DNA of 64,000 bases from CAVRUD01 sp963849635 (GCA_963849635.1 CAWKIA010000002.1:1-64000); one strand, 5' to 3'. Positions 50,895 to 59,217 are shown, counted from the stretch's first letter. Notes: generated by a model from the sequence alone, not told the origin. Translations and numbers: made by a program.

Positions 50895-52193
50895 TCAGGT
50901 TGAGACCGGGCCGTGAGCCCCGGGCGACAGGGAAACGCCGCCACCGGCTCGCGCCTCCGCCAGCGACCCTTGCGAAAACGCCATCCAAGTGGCCGGAATC
51001 AGCACGACCCCAGCGATCACGCCCAACCAGAACGGCGCGGTAATGCCGATCGTGCTGGCAAGCAGGCCACCGAGCAGCGCCCCGGGCGCGCCGGTGCCGT
51101 ACTCCAGGACCATGTTGACGCTCCCCACCCGGCCCCGGAGGTGGTCCGGCGTGAGTTCCTGCTGGAGGGCCGAGATCAGGGAGCCCCAAACGACGGCGTG
51201 GAGCCCGAAGAGCACAAAGACCGCCCCGGCCACGTACCCACTCGTCGTCAGGGCCATAGCGGCGGGGATTGCCGTCTCCAGAATGATGGCGAGACGGAGG
51301 TACTGGCTCTCGCCGATCTGGGCCAGCACCCTCGGTGCGACGAATCCCCCCAGGACACCGCCCACGCCGTATGCTGTGATCAAGGCGCCGTAGCCCGCCC
51401 CCCCAAGCCCGAGCCGCTCTTCGGCGAGCAAGACGGTGATCGACACCTGCGCGACCACGGTGAGATTGAGGATCGCCATCGCGATCGTCAGGGTGCGGAG
51501 GAGGCGGTGGGCGCGTAGCCAGCGCACCCCCTCGGCGATCTCGGCGCGGAGAGAGCCACGCGGGGTCCCCGCCGGGTGCTCGGCCCGGAAACTCCCGCGC
51601 AGGGTGGAGAGCAATGTCGCGGCGGCGGCCAGACCGGCCGCTCCGAGCGCGAACGGCAGCGCGGCCGCCGCCGCGAAGAGCGCCCCCCCCAGCGGTGGGC
51701 CGATGAACTGGTTCGTGACCGTGAAGGTGGCACTTAGACGGGCATTCGCCCGGGCGAGTTGTTCTTTGGGCACGAGCGTAGGGATCAGTGCCGCGGCGCT
51801 GGTGTCGAAGAGGGTCTCTCCGACCGCGATCAGGAAGAAGACAGCGTAGAGCAATGGCATCGACGCCCAGTCGAAGATCACCGCCACGGCCAGCGTGCCA
51901 ACCAGCATTGCGCGGATGCTGGCAACGCCCACCATCACCTGGCGGCGGTCGAGCCGGTCCGCCAGCGCCCCGCCGATCAGGCCGAAGAGCAGCCAGGGCA
52001 CGCGCTGGGCGAAGGCGAGCCCGGCGATCAAGACGGGATCGTGAGTCAGCGTTACGGCAAGCAACGGCGCGGCCACGAGCCAGACGCCGTCACCCAGGTT
52101 GGAGGCGGTCGTGGCCGCCCAGAGTTTGCGGAATTGCGACGGCGCTTGGTTGGGAGCGGCGCCGCCCGTGTCGAATGACGGACGATCGTCCAT
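50895..52193 (-). CDS. MFS transporter (EntS/MFS_3-like exporter)
   Basis: A 432-residue transporter of the EntS-like group, 12 hydrophobic segments. The N-terminal half starts FRKLWAATTASNLGDGVWLV and has motif A-like GGALADRLDRRQVMVG; the antiporter region is SATFTVTNQFIGPPLGGALF; the second half contains GLGGAGYGALITAYGVGGVLGG. Relatives export siderophores, macrolides and other natural products. I chose the ATG at 52193 because AGGGG lies six bases upstream; an ATG at 52199 overlaps that signal. It converges on the HTH_42 pair, with 14 bases between stops, a pairing that recalls resistance modules of exporter plus DNA repair, though this is only inferred. Confidence 0.88.
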   Translation of the reverse strand: MDDRPSFDTGGAAPNQAPSQFRKLWAATTASNLGDGVWLVAAPLLAVTLTHDPVLIAGLAFAQRVPWLLFGLIGGALADRLDRRQVMVGVASIRAMLVGTLAVAVIFDWASMPLLYAVFFLIAVGETLFDTSAAALIPTLVPKEQLARANARLSATFTVTNQFIGPPLGGALFAAAAALPFALGAAGLAAAATLLSTLRGSFRAEHPAGTPRGSLRAEIAEGVRWLRAHRLLRTLTIAMAILNLTVVAQVSITVLLAEERLGLGGAGYGALITAYGVGGVLGGFVAPRVLAQIGESQYLRLAIILETAIPAAMALTTSGYVAGAVFVLFGLHAVVWGSLISALQQELTPDHLRGRVGSVNMVLEYGTGAPGALLGGLLASTIGITAPFWLGVIAGVVLIPATWMAFSQGSLAEARAGGGVSLSPGAHGPVST

Positions 52194-52661
52194 GAACATC
52201 CCCTAGAGGCCATATGCGGGCACCCCCGACCGAGGTGAGGCAGACGCTGCGTCCGCCACCCCGCTCGGGGAACACGGTGAGTCCTCTGGCGGCGATGTGC
52301 CCAACCAGCAGTGGGGCGCTCATTCGCCAGGGCATGCCGAGTCATGCGCGGCCGCAAACGCAGACCGCGGGGCAGACCGGCGGAGACGATCAGGTCCACA
52401 CGCGGTGAACCGGTCGTCTCCGCGGGGCACGGCATCCCCGACAGAAGCACACCACAATCACACCGTCGCAATCGGGCTGTACGACCGCTTCGCCGCTATC
52501 TACACGCGGCTCGGCGTGGCCCGGTTTGCTCGGTTCTCGGTGCGATCTCGTGCTGGTCGCCGCCGGGATTTAGGCCGTGGTCCTCATGAACTACTCCTTC
52601 CGATGGGGGGCAGGGTAATCCATATGTGGCTCATTGGGAAGGGCAAGGCGAAGATTGGTAC

Positions 52662-52692
52662 CGGCGTCCGGCGTCCGGCGTCTGGCGTCTGG
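52662..52692. repeat. Heptad tandem repeat CGGCGTC, left array
   Basis: Three CGGCGTC units and one or two TGGCGTC variants in tandem. The complementary array GACGCCG/AACGCCG lies at 52913-52946, on the other side of an inner inverted-repeat element. Confidence 0.75.
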
Positions 52693-52724
52693 GACCAGGG
52701 TGCCCCGATGCTGCCCCGACCTCC

Positions 52725-52875
52725 CCTGTCATCCCGAGCGTGTCGAGGGATCTCGAAGGGAACCAAGAAACGACGAAGCCCCGGCCTCAGAGAAAACGGC
52801 CCGGCGTTCGCGCACACGGCGGCACTATCGGACCCCGACTCCATCGAGATCCCTCGACAAGCTCGGGATGACAGG
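52725..52875. repeat. GTCATCCCGAGC inverted-repeat element (variant of the GTCATCCTGAGC family)
   Basis: A 151-bp element. The ends CCTGTCATCCCGAGC and GCTCGGGATGACAGG are perfect inverted copies, and GAGGGATCTCGA pairs with TCGAGATCCCTC just inside. The interior differs from the copies at 24038 and 47249, but length and end design are the same. Confidence 0.8.
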
Positions 52876-52912
52876 GAAGGACCGGAGCACTATCGAAACG
52901 CTCCGGTCGCCG

Positions 52913-52946
52913 ATACGCCGAGACGCCGAACGCCGGACGCCGGACG
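52913..52946. repeat. Heptad tandem repeat GACGCCG, right array
   Basis: Four units of (G/A)ACGCCG, the reverse complement of the array at 52662. It abuts the stop codon of the aldolase gene (52949) on the minus strand, so the transcript would end in the hairpin. Confidence 0.75.
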
Positions 52947-52948
52947 AC

Positions 52949-53707
52949 TTACGAAAGCCCCAGATCCTTCACCCCGGCCGTCGCGCCGCCGAGCATGAAG
53001 CCGATGTCGCTGCCGGCGGTCAGGAATCGGAAGCCCTGTTCCGCCCGGGCGAGGGCGTCGGCCGGGCTGCCGCCGGCAAATCCAGGGACTTTGCCGGTGT
53101 TCTTGCAGGCTTCGATCACTCGCTCAAGCGCGCGGGCGTGGCGGTCGTCGTTGAACATGTCGCGCGGGTGGATGCCCATCGAGAGGGCGAGGTCGGAGGG
53201 CCCCATCCAGCAGCCGTCGACGCCGGGGGTGGCCATGATGGCCTCGGCGTTCTCGACCGCGGTGATGCTCTCGATCTGGACCGCGACGAAGACGTTGTCG
53301 TTGATCCGGTCGGCGTAGTCGTCGGCGTAGCGCGCCGCTCGGCCCCAGCCCCAGGAGCGGTTGCCGGTCGGCGGGAAGCGGCAGGCATCGGCCGCGCGCT
53401 TGGCGTCGTCGGCCGTGTCGACCATCGGCACGATGATGCCCAGGGCGCCGTCGTCGAGCAGGCGGCCGATGAGCGTGTAGTCGTTGCGGGCGACCCGGGC
53501 CATCGGCACGGAGCCGCCGGCGGTGATCGCCATCAGGGTGGCGATGGTGGCATCCGCCCCAAACGACCCATGCTGCCCGTCGATCATGATGAAGTCGATC
53601 CCCGTGCCAGCCAGCGCCTCGGCCGCGTACGGTGATCCGAGGGCCAGGGCGTAGCCGAACGCGGGCTTGCCGGCGAGCAATTTGTCCTTGGCCGGGTTCT
53701 GGAGCAT
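52949..53707 (-). CDS. HpcH/HpaI-family aldolase
   Basis: A 252-residue metal-dependent class II pyruvate aldolase of the HpcH/HpaI type, which cleaves 2-keto-hydroxy acids to pyruvate (or oxaloacetate) plus an aldehyde. Signature segments are GIDFIMIDGQHGSF, MARVARNDYTLIGRLLDDGA, QIESITAVENAEAI (metal-binding Glu) and GVDGCWMGPSDLALSMG (Asp). ATG at 53707 follows AAAGGAAG. The open frame continues through into the upstream dehydrogenase gene because of a frameshift there, but the two are separate proteins. It likely works with the Ldh2 dehydrogenase upstream and the sugar-acid dehydratases elsewhere in this window. Confidence 0.9.
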   Translation of the reverse strand: MLQNPAKDKLLAGKPAFGYALALGSPYAAEALAGTGIDFIMIDGQHGSFGADATIATLMAITAGGSVPMARVARNDYTLIGRLLDDGALGIIVPMVDTADDAKRAADACRFPPTGNRSWGWGRAARYADDYADRINDNVFVAVQIESITAVENAEAIMATPGVDGCWMGPSDLALSMGIHPRDMFNDDRHARALERVIEACKNTGKVPGFAGGSPADALARAEQGFRFLTAGSDIGFMLGGATAGVKDLGLS

Positions 53708-53725
53708 GACGGTAGCTTCCTTTCT

Positions 53726-53760
53726 GAGACGTGAGACGTGAGACGTGAGACGTGGGACGT
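53726..53760. repeat. Heptad tandem repeat GAGACGT
   Basis: Four exact GAGACGT units and one GGGACGT in the spacer between the dehydrogenase and aldolase genes. It is followed by degenerate copies and by two ACTTGGA heptamers (about 53783-53797). Confidence 0.8.
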
Positions 53761-53808
53761 GACGACGTGGGACTCGTGCGACTTGGAACTTGGAACTCTG
53801 ACGGTCCC

Positions 53809-54826
53809 CTACGTGAGGCTGATGTTGAGAGATGTGGCCATTGCTTCCATCTCCTCCCAGGTGCGGTCGGGGATAGGGATGCCGTCGAGCAGGCGGTGTT
53901 CGCGGACGCGTAGTTCGGCGTCGCCTGGGAGGAGGACTTCGGTGAAGCCGTCGGCAGGCGGCGAGGAGAGGACGCGCGCGGATTGTGCTTCGATATGATT
54001 CGGTAAAGAGGTCTAATGATGTAAAAGGAGCGATATTGATCGCGATGATGATGGGGCCATTGGTGCCGCGCGGGCCGGTAAATGGTGTCGGATCCATTCC
54101 CGCGAGTCCCCATCCCAGGAACTGGGCGAGCAGGCTGATCCCGGAGCCTTTGTGGAGCCCGAATGGCAAGAGGGTGCCGCCGGCGTAGAAGTCGTTCGGG
54201 TCTTGGGTGGCGTGGCCTTCGGTATCGACGAGGTATCCGGGCGGGACCAATTCGCCTTTGCCCCGGGCGACGCGGACCTTGCCCTCGGCGATGCCTGCGG
54301 TGGCGACATCGAGGCAGACCGGTGCTTTCCCTTCTCCCCGCGGAACGGCCCAGGCAAAGGGGTTGGTGCCCATCACCCGCGACGACCCGCCGTACGGCGC
54401 TACGGCAGGGGCCGCGTTCGCCAGCGCGATCCCGACCATTCCGGCCCGGGCGAGCTCTTCCACATATGGGGCAACCCGGCCGATGTGGTAAGAGCGGTTA
54501 ACGGCCGCTACCGCAATGCCGAACTCGGCGGCGAGTTCCTTGACGGTCCTGGTGGCGAGCCACATCCCCGGTTGTCCCCAGCCGTCACAGGCGTCGATCG
54601 TCGCCGTCGCCGCCTCCGTGCGAATGACGGCAGGCTCCGCTCCGGCGGAGACATGACCGTCCTGGGCGGCTCTGACGTACTGCGATAGGCGGATGACGCC
54701 ATGGGAGTCGTGGCCAACGAGGTTGGCGTCGACGAGTGAATCGGCCACGATCTTGGCATTGTGGGGTGAGGTGCCGGCGGCGGTGAGGGCGGTGCGCGCG
54801 ATCAGGCGGAGGTCTTCGTGCGACAT
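53809..54826 (-). CDS. Malate/L-lactate dehydrogenase family (Ldh2) oxidoreductase (one frameshift)
   Basis: An NAD(P)-dependent dehydrogenase of the Ldh2/YlbC/YiaK group, which oxidises or reduces 2-hydroxy and 2-keto acids. Family features are DANLVGHDSHGVIRL, AAVNRSYHIGRVAPYVEELA (catalytic His), GTNPFAWAVPRGE, LDVATAGIAEGKVRVARGKG and GLHKGSGISLLAQFLGWGL. The frame breaks inside the CG run at 53972-53980; removing one base continues as RVLSSPPADGFTEVLLPGD and DRTWEEMEAMATSLNISLT to the stop at 53809, giving 338 residues. The start may be the ATG at 54826 or one at 54868; neither has a strong ribosome-binding site. It is followed by the aldolase. Confidence 0.85.
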
Positions 54827-55012
54827 CGTTCGGGCGGGCAAAGGAGCGCTCCTGGTACGAGGGGTCATCGCGAAACGGGCGGAAGCATGCTGCTGGGCAT
54901 TATTGCGAGATGAAGCCAAAGGGCAAGAGCACCCATGCGCGGTATTCGAGTCGACGGCGTACGATACGCCGTCCACGATCACTGCGATCCTGATGAGGGG
55001 AGAACGAGGGGC

Positions 55013-55594
55013 ATGATGGCGCGATCTCGTCGCGATGCAGCAATGCGAGCGAGTGGCGGCGTTGGTTGGCTGGGTCTGGGAACCCTGCCGATGGTCGCGG
55101 CCGTCCTGGTATTCCTCAACGGGCTGTACGTCTTGCTCGTCGCCTTCGGCAACATCACCGATTTCGGCACGAACCAGGCATTCGTCCAGCACGTCCTGTC
55201 AATGGATACGACGAACTTCGGCGCCGAGCCCGGCACCGGCCTAGACGACGATGTGATGTGGCGTGCGATCGAGAACGAGACGCTCCAGGACATCGCCTAC
55301 ATCGGCCTTATCGCCTGGGAGAGCGCTGCCGCTGTGGTCCTCATGGCGGCAACTGTCTTCTGGGTGCGGGAGCGCGGCTCGGGCTACCGCCTGGCCCGTC
55401 GCGTATCGACCATCGGCCTGCTGATGATCATCGTCCTCTTCTTCGGCGGCTTCATCGTCATCGGCGGCGAGTGGTTCCAGATGTGGAAGTCCACTGAGTG
55501 GAACGGGTTGGACCCGGCGTTCCGGAACACGGCGCTGGCGGCGTTTGCGCTGCTCGCCGTTCATCTGCCATCACCGGATTGGGACCGGGGCTAG
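55013..55594 (+). CDS. DUF2165-family membrane protein
   Basis: A 193-residue integral membrane protein of the DUF2165 family. Four hydrophobic segments are seen (LGTLPMVAAVLVFLNGLYVL, IAYIGLIAWESAAAVVLMAA, ISTIGLLMIIVLFFGGFIVI-like, and FRNTALAAFALLAV). Family markers are TNQAFVQHVLSMDTT, the WRAI step and WESAAAV. No function is known for the family. Two consecutive ATG codons (55013, 55016) are possible starts, with GAGG upstream. It is divergent from the Ldh2 dehydrogenase gene; the 140 to 190 bases between hold no other gene. Confidence 0.85.
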   Translation: MMARSRRDAAMRASGGVGWLGLGTLPMVAAVLVFLNGLYVLLVAFGNITDFGTNQAFVQHVLSMDTTNFGAEPGTGLDDDVMWRAIENETLQDIAYIGLIAWESAAAVVLMAATVFWVRERGSGYRLARRVSTIGLLMIIVLFFGGFIVIGGEWFQMWKSTEWNGLDPAFRNTALAAFALLAVHLPSPDWDRG

Positions 55595-55625
55595 GCGTCG
55601 TTTCATTTTTGACGCCATCTTCCCG

Positions 55626-55745
55626 GTTGTAGGGGGCATGGCATGCGCCCTTTCACCATTCGTGGCGCGACGCGTAATGGAGGGCGTATCGGACCATGAC
55701 CAAACGCGGTTGGTTACAGGGCGCATGCCATGCGCCCTTACAGGT
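55626..55745. repeat. GTAGGGGC-type double hairpin element
   Basis: The unit begins TTGTAGGGGGCATGGCATGC and ends with a mirrored copy in which AGGGCGCAT and ATGCGCCCT are inverted (about 55718-55739), followed by TTACAGG. Each half is self-complementary, and the halves are roughly inverted to each other over about 115 bases. It lies in a 300-base intergenic space with no gene. Confidence 0.6.
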
Positions 55746-55894
55746 TCGTGGTCTGGATGGGTGGGACGAGAGGTGAGATGGGGCCGACATCGTCGACTTG
55801 CCGTGTAGGTGGGCCGCCCCAATTCGCAGTATGATCGAGTGTACGGACATAACCGAATAGCGTCCGGTCGGTGGCGGCCTGGGAGGGGTGCGGG

Positions 55895-57259
55895 ATGCTG
55901 ACGTCGTGGCGGGAGAAGCAGGGCGGGTTGATCGGCCCGGACGAGCGGTTGCCGTGGGGCGGCACGATCGCGATGGGCTTTCAGCACGTGCTGGCGATGT
56001 TCGGAGCGACGGTGGTGGCGCCGCTGGTGATGGGCTTCGACCCCAATCTGGCGATCCTCTTCTCCGGCATCGGCACGCTGATCTTCTTCGTCATCGTCGG
56101 GGGGCGGGTGCCGAGCTACCTCGGATCGAGCTTCGCCTTCATCGGGCCGGTGGCGGCGGTCGTCGGCGTGGCGGGGACGGAGGGGTTCGTCGCGGGGGAC
56201 ATCCCCCAGGCCCTGGGCGGGATCATCGCTGCTGGAGCGGTCTACACCCTGATCGGGGTGCTGGTCCACGCCGGTGGATCGGACTGGATCGACGCCCTCA
56301 TGCCGCCGCTGGTAACGGGGGCAGTCGTCGCGATCATCGGCCTTAACCTCGCCTTCGCCGCCAAGGATCTGGCCAGCAACGACTCCTTCATTGCCATCGT
56401 CACCATCCTCGCCATCCTGACCATCGCTCTGACCACGGGCGGATTGATGAGCCGCCTCCCAATTCTGCTGGGGACCGTCGTCGGCTACGTCGTCGCCCTG
56501 GTGCTGGGCGGAACCAGCGTCTCCGGGCGGGACTTCGGCTTCTTCACGGTGCGCGGGGTCGAGTTCGATCCGGTCCGCAAGGCCGACTGGTTCGGCTGGC
56601 CGGATTGGGTCTCGCCCGAGTTCTCCTGGAACGCGATCGGGCTGATCGCGCCGGTCGCGGTCGTGCTCGTTGCCGAAAACACCGGGCATATCAAAGCGGT
56701 CTCGGCCATGACCGGGCAGAACATGATGCCCTACCTCGGGCGAGGATTCATCGGCGACGGCGTCGCCACGATGGTCGCGGGCGCGGGCGGCGGCACCGGG
56801 GTGACCACCTACGCCGAGAACATCGGCGTGATGGCGGTCACTCGCGTCTACTCGACCCTGATCTTCGTCATCGCCGCGTTCGTGGCGATCGTCCTCGGCC
56901 TCTCCCCCAAGTTCGGTGCCCTGATCGGCTCGATCCCGCTCGGGGTCCTGGGAGGAGTATCGACCGTCCTCTTCGGCCTGATCGCGGTGACAGGAGCCCG
57001 GATCTGGGTCGAGAACCGGGTCGATTTCTCCAAGGGCGTCAACCTGTTCGTGGCCGCGGTCACCCTGATCGTCGGCGCGGCCGACTACACCCTGGTCTTC
57101 GGTGATTTTTCCTTGAACGGCATCGCCCTCGGGACCTTCAGCGCGATCGGGCTGTATTGGGTCTTCAGCCGTCTGGGGCATGATGCCCTTGCCGAAGGGA
57201 CACCGGCCGACGCGGTCATCCCGGACGGGGTTACGCCAGGCCGGGGGACGCCAGGTTGA
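55895..57259 (+). CDS. uraA: Uracil/xanthine permease, NCS2 (NAT) family
   Basis: A 454-residue nucleobase transporter of the NCS2 family with about 14 hydrophobic segments in the 7+7 inverted fold. The first part has GFQHVLAMFGATVVAPLVMG, typical of UraA, then GSSFAFIGPVAAVVG. The family signature region is VLVAENTGHIKAVSAMTG, then GDGVATMVAGAGGGTGVTTYAENIGVMAVTRV in two parts. The Gln/Glu that contact the base are expected in AENTGH. ATG at 55895 follows GGGAGGGG. Most relatives import uracil; xanthine or uric acid are alternatives. A small hairpin (57249-57268) overlaps the stop. Confidence 0.9.
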   Translation: MLTSWREKQGGLIGPDERLPWGGTIAMGFQHVLAMFGATVVAPLVMGFDPNLAILFSGIGTLIFFVIVGGRVPSYLGSSFAFIGPVAAVVGVAGTEGFVAGDIPQALGGIIAAGAVYTLIGVLVHAGGSDWIDALMPPLVTGAVVAIIGLNLAFAAKDLASNDSFIAIVTILAILTIALTTGGLMSRLPILLGTVVGYVVALVLGGTSVSGRDFGFFTVRGVEFDPVRKADWFGWPDWVSPEFSWNAIGLIAPVAVVLVAENTGHIKAVSAMTGQNMMPYLGRGFIGDGVATMVAGAGGGTGVTTYAENIGVMAVTRVYSTLIFVIAAFVAIVLGLSPKFGALIGSIPLGVLGGVSTVLFGLIAVTGARIWVENRVDFSKGVNLFVAAVTLIVGAADYTLVFGDFSLNGIALGTFSAIGLYWVFSRLGHDALAEGTPADAVIPDGVTPGRGTPG

Positions 57260-57268
57260 GACCTGGCG
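57249..57268 (+). terminator. Short hairpin overlapping the permease stop codon
   Basis: CGCCAGGT (57249-57256) and ACCTGGCG (57261-57268) flank the TGA stop. The stem is short and lacks a T-run, so it may pause ribosomes or RNA polymerase rather than terminate. Confidence 0.45.
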
Positions 57269-57333
57269 CTCAACTTACGAAACCTCTCCGAGGTTGATCG
57301 CGTTCTCGAACCTTTGGTGCCGGACGCGATCAG

Positions 57334-57380
57334 TCCCGGAGGGACTTTGTAGGTTCAGCCCGGGACTTCAGTCCCGGGAC
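57334..57380. repeat. Inverted repeat of AGTCCCGG type
   Basis: AGTCCCGGAGGGACT is followed by CCCGGGACTTCAGTCCCGGG, a 20-base near-palindrome. Together they form two hairpins in the 300-base space before manC. The design resembles dispersed repeats in many bacterial genomes; no gene is seen here. Confidence 0.55.
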
Positions 57381-57557
57381 AACCGGCTACCTGCACCCTG
57401 CCATAGGGTCTAATTGACAGATTATGGTTGTTGGCCACCCATCGCCGTCCTAGACTGCCGATGTGGTTTCAGGCTGGCCACGGGATGGCGGCCACTCGCG
57501 ATGCCATCCGCGGGCGGACATGATCGGGGTACGTGGGTGGATTTGGGGGCTGACAAG

Positions 57558-58679
57558 ATGGCGGCTAAGCAGACCAACGATGGGACCGGATCGCCGCGCG
57601 AGCACTTCTGGGCGGTGGTGCCGGCCGGTGGATCGGGCACGCGCCTTTGGCCGGTGAGCCGCTCCTCCCGCCCCAAGTTTCTGCTGCCCCTTCTCGGGCC
57701 TAATTCCCTGCTGCAGCAGACGGCAGATCGCCTGGAAATGCTGACCGCGCCGGAGCGGACCCTGGTCGTGTGCGGGCCGAGCCACGCCGCCGCGGTCGCC
57801 CGCCAGCTCCCCCAATTGCCGGAGGGCAACGTCGTCGTCGAGCCGTCGCCGAAAGGATCCGGGCCCGCGATCGGGTTGGCGGCGGCGATCGTCGCCCGCT
57901 ACGATCCCGACGCGATCATGGGCAGCTTCGCCGCCGACCACGAGGTGCGCGACACCAAGGCATTTGCGGCGGCGGTCGCCGTCGGCATCGACGCCGCCCG
58001 GGAGGGAGCTCTGGTCACCATCGGCCTGACCCCCACCCGCCCGGAGACCGGTTACGGCTACATCGAGCGCACCGACGAGGCGTTCGTGACCAGCGACCTG
58101 GGCACAGCGTTCAAGGCGGCCCGCTTCCACGAGAAGCCGGATCTGGCCCGGGCCGAGGAGTACGTCGCCTCCGGCCGGTTCCTCTGGAACGCGAGCATGT
58201 TCCTCTGGCGCGCGGAAACCCTGCTCGCGGAGATGGCCGAGCTTCAGCCCGAGCTGCACGCCGGCGTTACCAAGATCGCGGCCGCCTGGGGAACCCCGGA
58301 GCAGGAGCGGGTGACCGGCGAGGTCTGGGCAACCCTCCCGGAGAGCACCATCGATCAGGGGATCATGGAGCGCTCAGACCGGGTAGTGACCGTCCCGGCC
58401 GAGATGGGCTGGTCCGACGTGGGCGATTGGCACGGCCTCGGCACCCTGCTCGATCCCGAGGCGTCCGGCAAGGCGATGCGCGGCAACCTGGTCCAACTCG
58501 ACTCGGTCAACTGCGCCGTCTGGTCGGACACGGACCGGGTGATCGCGGTGGTTGGGCTCGAGGACGTGGTGGTCGTGGATACCCCCGACGCCGTCCTGGT
58601 GGCCCATCGGGGCAAGGCTCAGGACGTCCGCCGGATTGTGGATTTGCTCCGCCGGCTGGAGCGGCACGATCTGGTGTGA
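57558..58679 (+). CDS. manC: Mannose-1-phosphate guanylyltransferase
   Basis: A 373-residue nucleotidyltransferase that makes GDP-mannose from mannose-1-phosphate and GTP. The nucleotide-binding signature VPAGGSGTRLWPVSRSSRPK is perfect, and FAADHEV, ETGYGYIE, FHEKPD and FLWNASMFLW follow in the usual order. No C-terminal isomerase domain is present, so it is the monofunctional type. ATG at 57558 is chosen because the upstream frame has no similarity. With the class I isomerase at 30902 it would supply GDP-mannose for exopolysaccharide or glycoprotein synthesis; a phosphomannomutase is not seen in the window. Confidence 0.93.
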   Translation: MAAKQTNDGTGSPREHFWAVVPAGGSGTRLWPVSRSSRPKFLLPLLGPNSLLQQTADRLEMLTAPERTLVVCGPSHAAAVARQLPQLPEGNVVVEPSPKGSGPAIGLAAAIVARYDPDAIMGSFAADHEVRDTKAFAAAVAVGIDAAREGALVTIGLTPTRPETGYGYIERTDEAFVTSDLGTAFKAARFHEKPDLARAEEYVASGRFLWNASMFLWRAETLLAEMAELQPELHAGVTKIAAAWGTPEQERVTGEVWATLPESTIDQGIMERSDRVVTVPAEMGWSDVGDWHGLGTLLDPEASGKAMRGNLVQLDSVNCAVWSDTDRVIAVVGLEDVVVVDTPDAVLVAHRGKAQDVRRIVDLLRRLERHDLV

Positions 58680-58713
58680 GCTTGCAGCCGATGCTTGCAG
58701 CGAAGCTGTGCTC

Positions 58714-59217
58714 CTAAACCACTTCCTGCAAGCGCCCCGTCTCGACGTAGTAGACGAATCCGCGGACTGAGATGGCATCGGGAATCAGTGCCGAGGAGCG
58801 AATCAGGGACACGTCGTCGCGGACGCTCTGATCGAGGTCGGGGAACGGGAGGAAATCAATCCCGGCGGCCTCTTCCGCTGCCTCGGGGCCGATGTCCCGG
58901 CCAAGGCGGGCGCGGATTCCGTCGTTTGAGGCGTCGAAGAGGCCGCAGTCGGTGTGGTGGATGACGACGATCTCGCGGACGCCGAGGAGGCCGCAGCAGA
59001 CGGCGAGGGAGCGGAGGGCGGGGGCGGCGCGTCCTCCGGCGTTGCGGAGGATGTTGGCGTCGCCGGTCACCAGTCCGAGGGCATTGAAAAGGTCGATGCG
59101 GGCGTCCATGCAGGTCAGCACGGCGAGATGGCGGGTGGGCCGCTGGGGTATATCTCGTCGTTCGACCGTTGCTGCGTATTGGGCGTTGGCGGCGATTAGT
59201 TCATCCGTGACGGTCAA
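58714..59217 (-). CDS. Beta-carbonic anhydrase
   Basis: A 167-residue beta-class carbonic anhydrase (carbon dioxide hydration). Zinc ligands are Cys in VLTCMDARID and His and Cys in VIHHTDCGLF; the CxDxR dyad is complete and the RNAGG turn is present. Length and the ILRNAGGRA segment fit the short, type-B-like bacterial group. I chose the TTG at 59217 (leading to TVTDELIAAN, the usual family start) with GGGGG upstream; an ATG at 59268 extends the protein through a perfect palindrome (GGCAGAGAA-AA-TTCTCTGCC, 59231-59250) and is less likely. Confidence 0.9.
   Translation of the reverse strand: MTVTDELIAANAQYAATVERRDIPQRPTRHLAVLTCMDARIDLFNALGLVTGDANILRNAGGRAAPALRSLAVCCGLLGVREIVVIHHTDCGLFDASNDGIRARLGRDIGPEAAEEAAGIDFLPFPDLDQSVRDDVSLIRSSALIPDAISVRGFVYYVETGRLQEVV

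Larger units (their letters stand above)
52200..52948. other. 750-bp gene-free region with nested inverted repeats
   Basis: I could not support a gene here. It holds a compound inverted structure: an outer pair of heptad arrays (52662-52692 and 52913-52946) around an inner GTCATCCCGAGC element (52725-52875). The left part (52200-52620) shows no strong feature. Confidence 0.5.

Noticed and set aside
52662..53760. CRISPR array
   Set aside because: The tandem units are seven bases long, with no spacers and no cas genes; CRISPR repeats are 21 to 48 bases with unique spacers.
52949..55192. A single 747-codon protein fusing a dehydrogenase and an aldolase
   Set aside because: The fusion arises only because an extra base removes the dehydrogenase stop. 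The joining segment translates the GAGACGT repeats, and the aldolase has its own AAAGGAAG site and ATG.
55571..57181. A 536-codon open frame on the minus strand
   Set aside because: Antisense to the NCS2 permease; its translation is dominated by Asp, Gly, Arg and His without motifs, as expected for a mirror frame in GC-rich DNA.
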